Assembly: GCA_003550725.1 (NCBI GenBank)
Contig: PUKZ01000133.1
Span: 1 to 43,478, forward strand
DNA length: 43,478 bases
Direction of reading: 5' to 3'
Origin: Bacteroidales bacterium
Lineage (GTDB): Bacteria; Bacteroidota; Bacteroidia; Bacteroidales; UBA7960
The translations under genes and the position numbers were made by a program. Positions 40,272-43,478 of the stretch are shown piece by piece. Below the pieces are notes generated by a model. It made no database searches and was not told where the DNA came from. It saw only the letters and a program-made list of their open reading frames with translations. Positions within the stretch are counted from its first letter, which is position 1, and each line of letters begins with the position of its first letter.

Positions 40272-40282
40272 AAATGGCAGGT

Positions 40283-40311
40283 TTGATTTTTCTTCCGGAC
40301 GGAAATATTTG
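40283..40311 (+). promoter_or_regulatory. Possible weak sigma-70-type promoter for the second gene
   Basis: TTGATT at 40283-40288 and TATTTG at 40306-40311 are separated by 17 bases. The -35 matches four of six consensus bases; the -10 matches only the first three and lacks the final T. The spacing is ideal, but A/T-rich spacers often yield such matches by chance. Co-transcription with the giant gene is equally possible. Confidence 0.2.
40293..40304 (+). terminator. Short inverted repeat with a T-rich tail (possible weak terminator)
   Basis: TTCCG and CGGAA (40293-40297 and 40300-40304) form a perfect but very short inverted repeat with only two bases between. A realistic stem has four pairs and a GGAC loop. 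The T-rich run TTTGTTTTT lies at 40308-40316. The stem is too weak for a confident intrinsic terminator and could equally be a binding site or chance. It lies 22 bp after the stop of the giant gene. Confidence 0.25.
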
Positions 40312-40342
40312 TTTTTCCTGTAGATTCTGCATTATTATTCTT

Positions 40343-40350
40343 AAAGAGAG
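40343..40350 (+). promoter_or_regulatory. Ribosome binding site of the second gene
   Basis: AAAGAGAG lies three bases before ATG at 40354. It is a weak purine-rich Shine-Dalgarno-like site with short spacing. It supports this ATG, as does the signal peptide that follows it directly. Confidence 0.5.
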
Positions 40351-40353
40351 AAA

Positions 40354-40413
40354 ATGAGAAAGAACCTTCTTTTAATACTGATAGTTTTTTTATCCGCCGC
40401 TTTCTGCCTCGCA
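40354..40413 (+). other. Signal peptide of the second gene
   Basis: 'MRKNLLLILIVFLSAAFC' followed by Leu-Ala has a basic start, a hydrophobic core of about 13 residues and a plausible signal peptidase I cut after Ala-20. Cys-18 is preceded by Phe, which does not fit a lipobox (Gly, Ala or Ser expected), so a lipoprotein is unlikely. Confidence 0.85.
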
Positions 40414-43400
40414 ATGGAGCCCCCGCAGGAGCTTAAGTGCGAGGGGGAAGTTGACCCGGAAGGCATAGATACCCCAGAACCCACTTTCAGCTGGGAGCCG
40501 GATCCCGAATCAGAACAGAGTGCGTGGCAGGTCATTGTATCTACTGATTGGAGTTTGATTGAGGATGGAAAAGGAAGTATGTGGGACAGCGGGAAGGTCT
40601 ATTCCGAAGAAGAATACTGCATCTACGGGTCCACCGGCCCTTCTGCCGGAGAGCTGCTTTCCAATAAGTATTACTATTGGGCAGTAAGGACCTGGGATGA
40701 ACAGAATAACCATTCCGAGTATGCAGAAAATGCGGAGTTTGTGATGAACCATTTTATTTTCCGGCAGAGCTTTGAGCATCCGGAGGAAGAATCTTATTCG
40801 GGACATGCTGCCGGAGATATTGACAATAACGGTTATTCTGATATTGTAATTGCACGTTATGGTGGTGATAATAAGGTTGATATCTATTTCAATAAAGGAA
40901 AAGAAAATGGAGAAAACTTATTTAAACATTCCCAGAGCATAGAAGAAACATATGCAAGTTCAGTTATGCTTGCGGATTTTAACAATAACGGACATCTTGA
41001 TTTGATATTTGCAAATAAAGGAGGACCTGAAAAGATAGATGGCATACAAATATACTACAATAACGGTGATGGGGTTTTTAATGAAAAACTCGAATTTGGT
41101 AAAGATTATAGTGGCACTAGGGTTATAGCAGTAGGAGATATGAACCGTAATGGGTATATGGATGTTGTTGAAGCGTTATATGCGGGAGAAATAAGAGTTT
41201 TTGAAAATCAAGGTGATGGCAGTTTTCAATTGGGGTGGGAATCAAGTGAAGATGATGAAACAAATGATGTAGGGCTTGCTGATTTAAATGGTAATTCATA
41301 CCTTGATATAATAGCTGGAAATTCCAATGGTCCTAATAGAGTTTACATAAATAATAAAAACGGAGAATTTACTTATAAAGAGATAGATTTAGAAGAAGAT
41401 TTTAATACAAGAGGTGTTGTTATTGCTGATTTAAATGGAAACGGCCACTGGGATTTTATTTCCGCAAATGCTCATACCGATGGTATAGAAAACGCGTATT
41501 ATCTAAATGACGGCTCCGGAAATTTTAAGCTTAAAGAAAAAAGCAATGAAGAAGACTGCAGCTATTCAATATCTTCTGCCGATGTAACCGGAAATGGGAT
41601 GATGGACTACGCAGTAGGAAACATAGAAAATAATAGAGTATATAAACACAGAAGTATGTGGCCATTTAATATTTATAGGGATAATTTCTCCGAAGATACA
41701 GAAACAAGGTCTATTTTTCTTTCCGATTTTACCGGTGACGGCAGGGTGGATATGCTCTGGGGACTGCGTTATGACAACGACAGGCTCTATGTTAACAATC
41801 ACGGTCCGGTAAATGAGCCGCCGCAGCCTCCGGATGAGGGTTTTGGCGGATATTACGACGGCGAGCATCTTAACCTTCAGTGGGGCTCCGGGTATGATGA
41901 GCAGACAGATGAGAAACAGCTTGCTTATAATCTCCGTGTCAGCACAGTCTCAAAAGAAGGCCCCTGGAATATACTCTCTGGGGCAGTCGGGACCACCGAC
42001 AGTTCCGGCTCTTTCTGGGGTAATATAGGGCGCTCCACGTATGTCCATCTTAATGTGGAGCCTAAAACCTATTTCTGGCAGGTTCAGGCAATAAATACGG
42101 CCAAGAAGGCCGGGGAGTGGTCGGAAGGTCAGGTGGTAAATACGCCTCCCGAAGGGGAATGGGTCGCCTCTAAGCCCAGGGAACTCGATTTCGTTCTGGA
42201 AAGGGATCCTCTCAATTACAGGGACAATAACAGGTATCATGTGGATGTTAAATTCAGGATTAAAGACAGCGAGTTTAATGACTGCCGTATCAGCCGGTTT
42301 CATTACTCCACCCATCCTTCCGGAGACTGGCATTTAGTTGACGACGAAAGCGCCACGCTGGATGGCATATGGGATGATGGAGCGGGTGATTATTATTTCT
42401 ATGAGGCACTGGATGAGTATGACCGGGTTTATGACTTTCTCTGGAAGACAGGCGAGCACCTGGGGGAGGGCTTCAAAGGCGATGTGCAGGTTAAATTCAC
42501 CGTTTCTGATATTCACGGCGCTTCCACTACTGTGACTTCATCTGATTTTTTCGTGGATAACAGAAACCCGGAAAAGCCCGGGGCTCTCATTCCTACGGAT
42601 AAATATGATGCTGAAAGCCTGACTCTAAAATTTTCAACCCCTGCCTCAGACGATAACTTCAGCGAATATGTTATATATTATCTGGATGAGAGCTCCCAGT
42701 GGGATGACCCGTGGCATTACTCCGACGGAGATTATTATGACGACTATATTACCTCTCAGGATTACTCTCCGCTCGGAGAGGAAGACTTCGGCGGTGTATC
42801 CACCATAACGGTTTCCGGCCTTAAAGCGGACACTGTTTACCACTTTGCCCTGTTTGCTTATGATAAATACGGGAATTTCAGTTATTCCGACACTTTGAGC
42901 AAGAAGACGAATCATCCGCCGGAGGTAGAAATAGTATCGGTCGAACAGCGCAGAGACGGCTCCGGCCTGGCAGATATTCTTTTTAAGGGCAGGGATTATG
43001 ATATTGAATACTCTTCCTATGTCTATGAGGGGTGTTCTTTTTGGTTAGGCGCCGGTGAAAGAAGGGAAATGACTCCGGCTTATGAAGATGAAAGGTTTGA
43101 CAGTGAAATATTTTTTACGGAAGAATTCAGCACCTATACCTTTGTCTGGAATGCGGCAGAGGATATCCCGGATACCGAGCACGCAAGCGCAGTTGTAGAG
43201 CTTTCTTTTACCGATGGAAGGGATGAGAGCGCGACCGGTCTTTCCGAGGCTTTTGTGGTAGATACAAGGCCTCCCGTCCTGGGAAGTCTTTACACCGAAG
43301 ACCCCACCGCTTCCACAATTGAATGGGTGTGGGACGGCGCGCTGGATAATAACTTCGACAGGTATGAACTGTGGTACTCCAGCGCGGGCGCTGAGTATGT

Positions 43401-43478
43401 ATCGGAGGATTCTTATGTTCTTGAGCGCGACACCTCCTCCGCCAGATATATAGAGATAGATGATATTGACACACATTC
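40354..43478 (+). CDS. Secreted FG-GAP propeller/FN3 multidomain protein, 3'-partial
   Basis: The ATG at 40354 opens a frame with no stop through 43478, giving 1041 complete codons; the gene runs out of the window. The first 20 residues form a signal peptide: Lys/Arg at positions 2-3, then a hydrophobic core. Next come an FN3-like domain (about 21-132) resembling the N-terminal module of alpha-L-rhamnosidases, seven FG-GAP/VCBS repeats (about 133-484), an FN3-like domain (about 485-600) of the kind that often follows such propellers, and further Ig/FN3-like domains to the edge. No catalytic domain is visible. It lies 82 bp after the giant gene on the same strand, so the two may be an operon of surface proteins. 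The propeller part is AT-rich compared with both flanks. The likely role is a secreted or surface binding protein; the ligand is unknown. Confidence 0.93.
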   Translation, partial: MRKNLLLILIVFLSAAFCLAMEPPQELKCEGEVDPEGIDTPEPTFSWEPDPESEQSAWQVIVSTDWSLIEDGKGSMWDSGKVYSEEEYCIYGSTGPSAGELLSNKYYYWAVRTWDEQNNHSEYAENAEFVMNHFIFRQSFEHPEEESYSGHAAGDIDNNGYSDIVIARYGGDNKVDIYFNKGKENGENLFKHSQSIEETYASSVMLADFNNNGHLDLIFANKGGPEKIDGIQIYYNNGDGVFNEKLEFGKDYSGTRVIAVGDMNRNGYMDVVEALYAGEIRVFENQGDGSFQLGWESSEDDETNDVGLADLNGNSYLDIIAGNSNGPNRVYINNKNGEFTYKEIDLEEDFNTRGVVIADLNGNGHWDFISANAHTDGIENAYYLNDGSGNFKLKEKSNEEDCSYSISSADVTGNGMMDYAVGNIENNRVYKHRSMWPFNIYRDNFSEDTETRSIFLSDFTGDGRVDMLWGLRYDNDRLYVNNHGPVNEPPQPPDEGFGGYYDGEHLNLQWGSGYDEQTDEKQLAYNLRVSTVSKEGPWNILSGAVGTTDSSGSFWGNIGRSTYVHLNVEPKTYFWQVQAINTAKKAGEWSEGQVVNTPPEGEWVASKPRELDFVLERDPLNYRDNNRYHVDVKFRIKDSEFNDCRISRFHYSTHPSGDWHLVDDESATLDGIWDDGAGDYYFYEALDEYDRVYDFLWKTGEHLGEGFKGDVQVKFTVSDIHGASTTVTSSDFFVDNRNPEKPGALIPTDKYDAESLTLKFSTPASDDNFSEYVIYYLDESSQWDDPWHYSDGDYYDDYITSQDYSPLGEEDFGGVSTITVSGLKADTVYHFALFAYDKYGNFSYSDTLSKKTNHPPEVEIVSVEQRRDGSGLADILFKGRDYDIEYSSYVYEGCSFWLGAGERREMTPAYEDERFDSEIFFTEEFSTYTFVWNAAEDIPDTEHASAVVELSFTDGRDESATGLSEAFVVDTRPPVLGSLYTEDPTASTIEWVWDGALDNNFDRYELWYSSAGAEYVSEDSYVLERDTSSARYIEIDDIDTH
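40414..40749 (+). other. FN3-like domain resembling the alpha-L-rhamnosidase N-terminal module
   Basis: Residues 21-132 show 'PEPTFSWEPD', 'SAWQVIVST', 'MWDSGKVYS', 'ELLSNKYYYWAVRTWDEQNNHSEY' and a last strand. This order ('fSW', 'ayqv.v', 'WdsGkv.s', 'L.s...Y.W.vr.wD') is the known pattern of the Ig/FN3-like domain at the front of GH78 rhamnosidases. Here it occurs without the catalytic barrel, so it is a binding or spacer domain, not an enzyme. Confidence 0.65.
40750..41805 (+). repeat. Seven FG-GAP/VCBS repeats (probable seven-bladed beta-propeller)
   Basis: Calcium-loop motifs start at residues 155 (DIDNNGYSD), 208 (DFNNNGHLD), 262 (DMNRNGYMD), 310 (DLNGNSYLD), 359 (DLNGNGHWD), 410 (DVTGNGMMD) and 458 (DFTGDGRVD). 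The spacing of 48-54 residues is the usual blade length, and seven blades is the usual number for this family. The fourth loop has Ser for the usual Gly. Each blade has a strand such as 'IQIYYNNGDGVF' or 'RVYINNKNGEF'. Composition changes here: 13 of 60 bases are G+C at 41341-41400, 21 of 60 at 40921-40980 and 23 of 60 at 41101-41160, against 36 of 60 at 42121-42180. Confidence 0.9.
41806..43478 (+). other. FN3/Ig-like domains after the propeller
   Basis: The first unit (residues about 485-600) has 'PPQPPDEGF', 'LNLQWGSGYDEQT', 'LAYNLRVST' and 'KTYFWQVQAINTAKKAGEWS', an FN3-like domain commonly found after FG-GAP repeats. The next (about 601-750) has 'HVDVKFRIKDSE', 'DVQVKFTVSDIHG' and 'FFVDNRNPEKPG'. 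A typical FN3 follows, with 'LTLKFSTPASDDNFSEYVIYY' split over two strands and 'LKADTVYHFALFAYDKYGNFSYSD'. The last stretch starts 'PPEVEIVSVEQRRDG', includes 'VVDTRPPVLGSL', and begins another FN3 unit ('IEWVWDGALDNNFDRYELWY') that is cut by the window end. Confidence 0.7.

Noticed and set aside
3-40271. Assembly artefact from collapsed or looped repeats
   Set aside because: The copies are diverged in DNA and no long exact repeats are seen (the best is about 38 bp with two differences). A looped assembly would give identical copies. Read mapping would still be the decisive test.
40331-40340. TATTAT at 40333-40338 as a -10 box for the second gene
   Set aside because: It has a good hexamer but no convincing -35 at 16-18 bases, and transcription would begin almost inside the ribosome binding site.
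40405-40407. Cys-18 of the second protein as a lipoprotein acylation site
   Set aside because: Phe is at the -1 position, where a lipobox needs Gly, Ala or Ser, and the residue lies within the end of the hydrophobic core.
40414-40749. Calling the second gene an alpha-L-rhamnosidase
   Set aside because: Only the front FN3-like module resembles that family; the catalytic barrel is absent from the visible part and a propeller takes its place.

Overview
The window is almost entirely one reading frame. A plus-strand gene is open from base 3 to a TAA stop at 40269-40271 and has no start in the window. At least 13,422 codons (about 1.5 MDa) are visible, and the true N-terminus lies upstream. A gap of 82 bp follows, then a second plus-strand gene with a signal peptide starts at 40354 and is still open at the last base. 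I see no RNA genes, insertion sequences, CRISPR arrays or minus-strand genes.

The giant protein appears to be built only of small beta-sandwich modules, roughly 105-110 of them. In order they are: the tail of a 'YWDG' Ig-like module (3-179); a block of 6 'AG...DEFGN' Ig modules and 7 YWDG modules; a second, diverged 6+7 block in the same order; 41 more YWDG modules (about 9162-24059); one isolated Ig module; 22 copies of a 'PGEE...QTAG' module (24447-32303); 7 variant Ig modules; 8 larger modules with acidic DxDxDG-like loops (34959-39296); two fibronectin-III-like modules; and a C-terminal FlgD-Ig/type-IX-sorting-like domain. I recognise no catalytic or membrane-spanning domain. The arrays carry nested higher-order repeats: a 13-module unit of about 4.5 kb near the left end, and a 10-module unit of about 3.7 kb in the middle.

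The second gene encodes a secreted protein: a signal peptide, an FN3-like domain resembling the N-terminal module of alpha-L-rhamnosidases, seven FG-GAP/VCBS repeats (probably a seven-bladed propeller), then a series of FN3/Ig-like domains. The propeller part is clearly AT-richer than its flanks.

Organism: the ultra-long modular surface protein, the C-terminal 'NYPNP...GY.lrI' domain, the frequent ATA (Ile) and AGG/AGA (Arg) codons, and the moderate GC content would suit an uncultivated bacterium of the Omnitrophota or Elusimicrobiota type. This is an inference from general familiarity; no marker gene is present. Both genes probably encode parts of a cell-surface or secreted apparatus such as an adhesin, stalk or coat. 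No function can be proved from the sequence alone.
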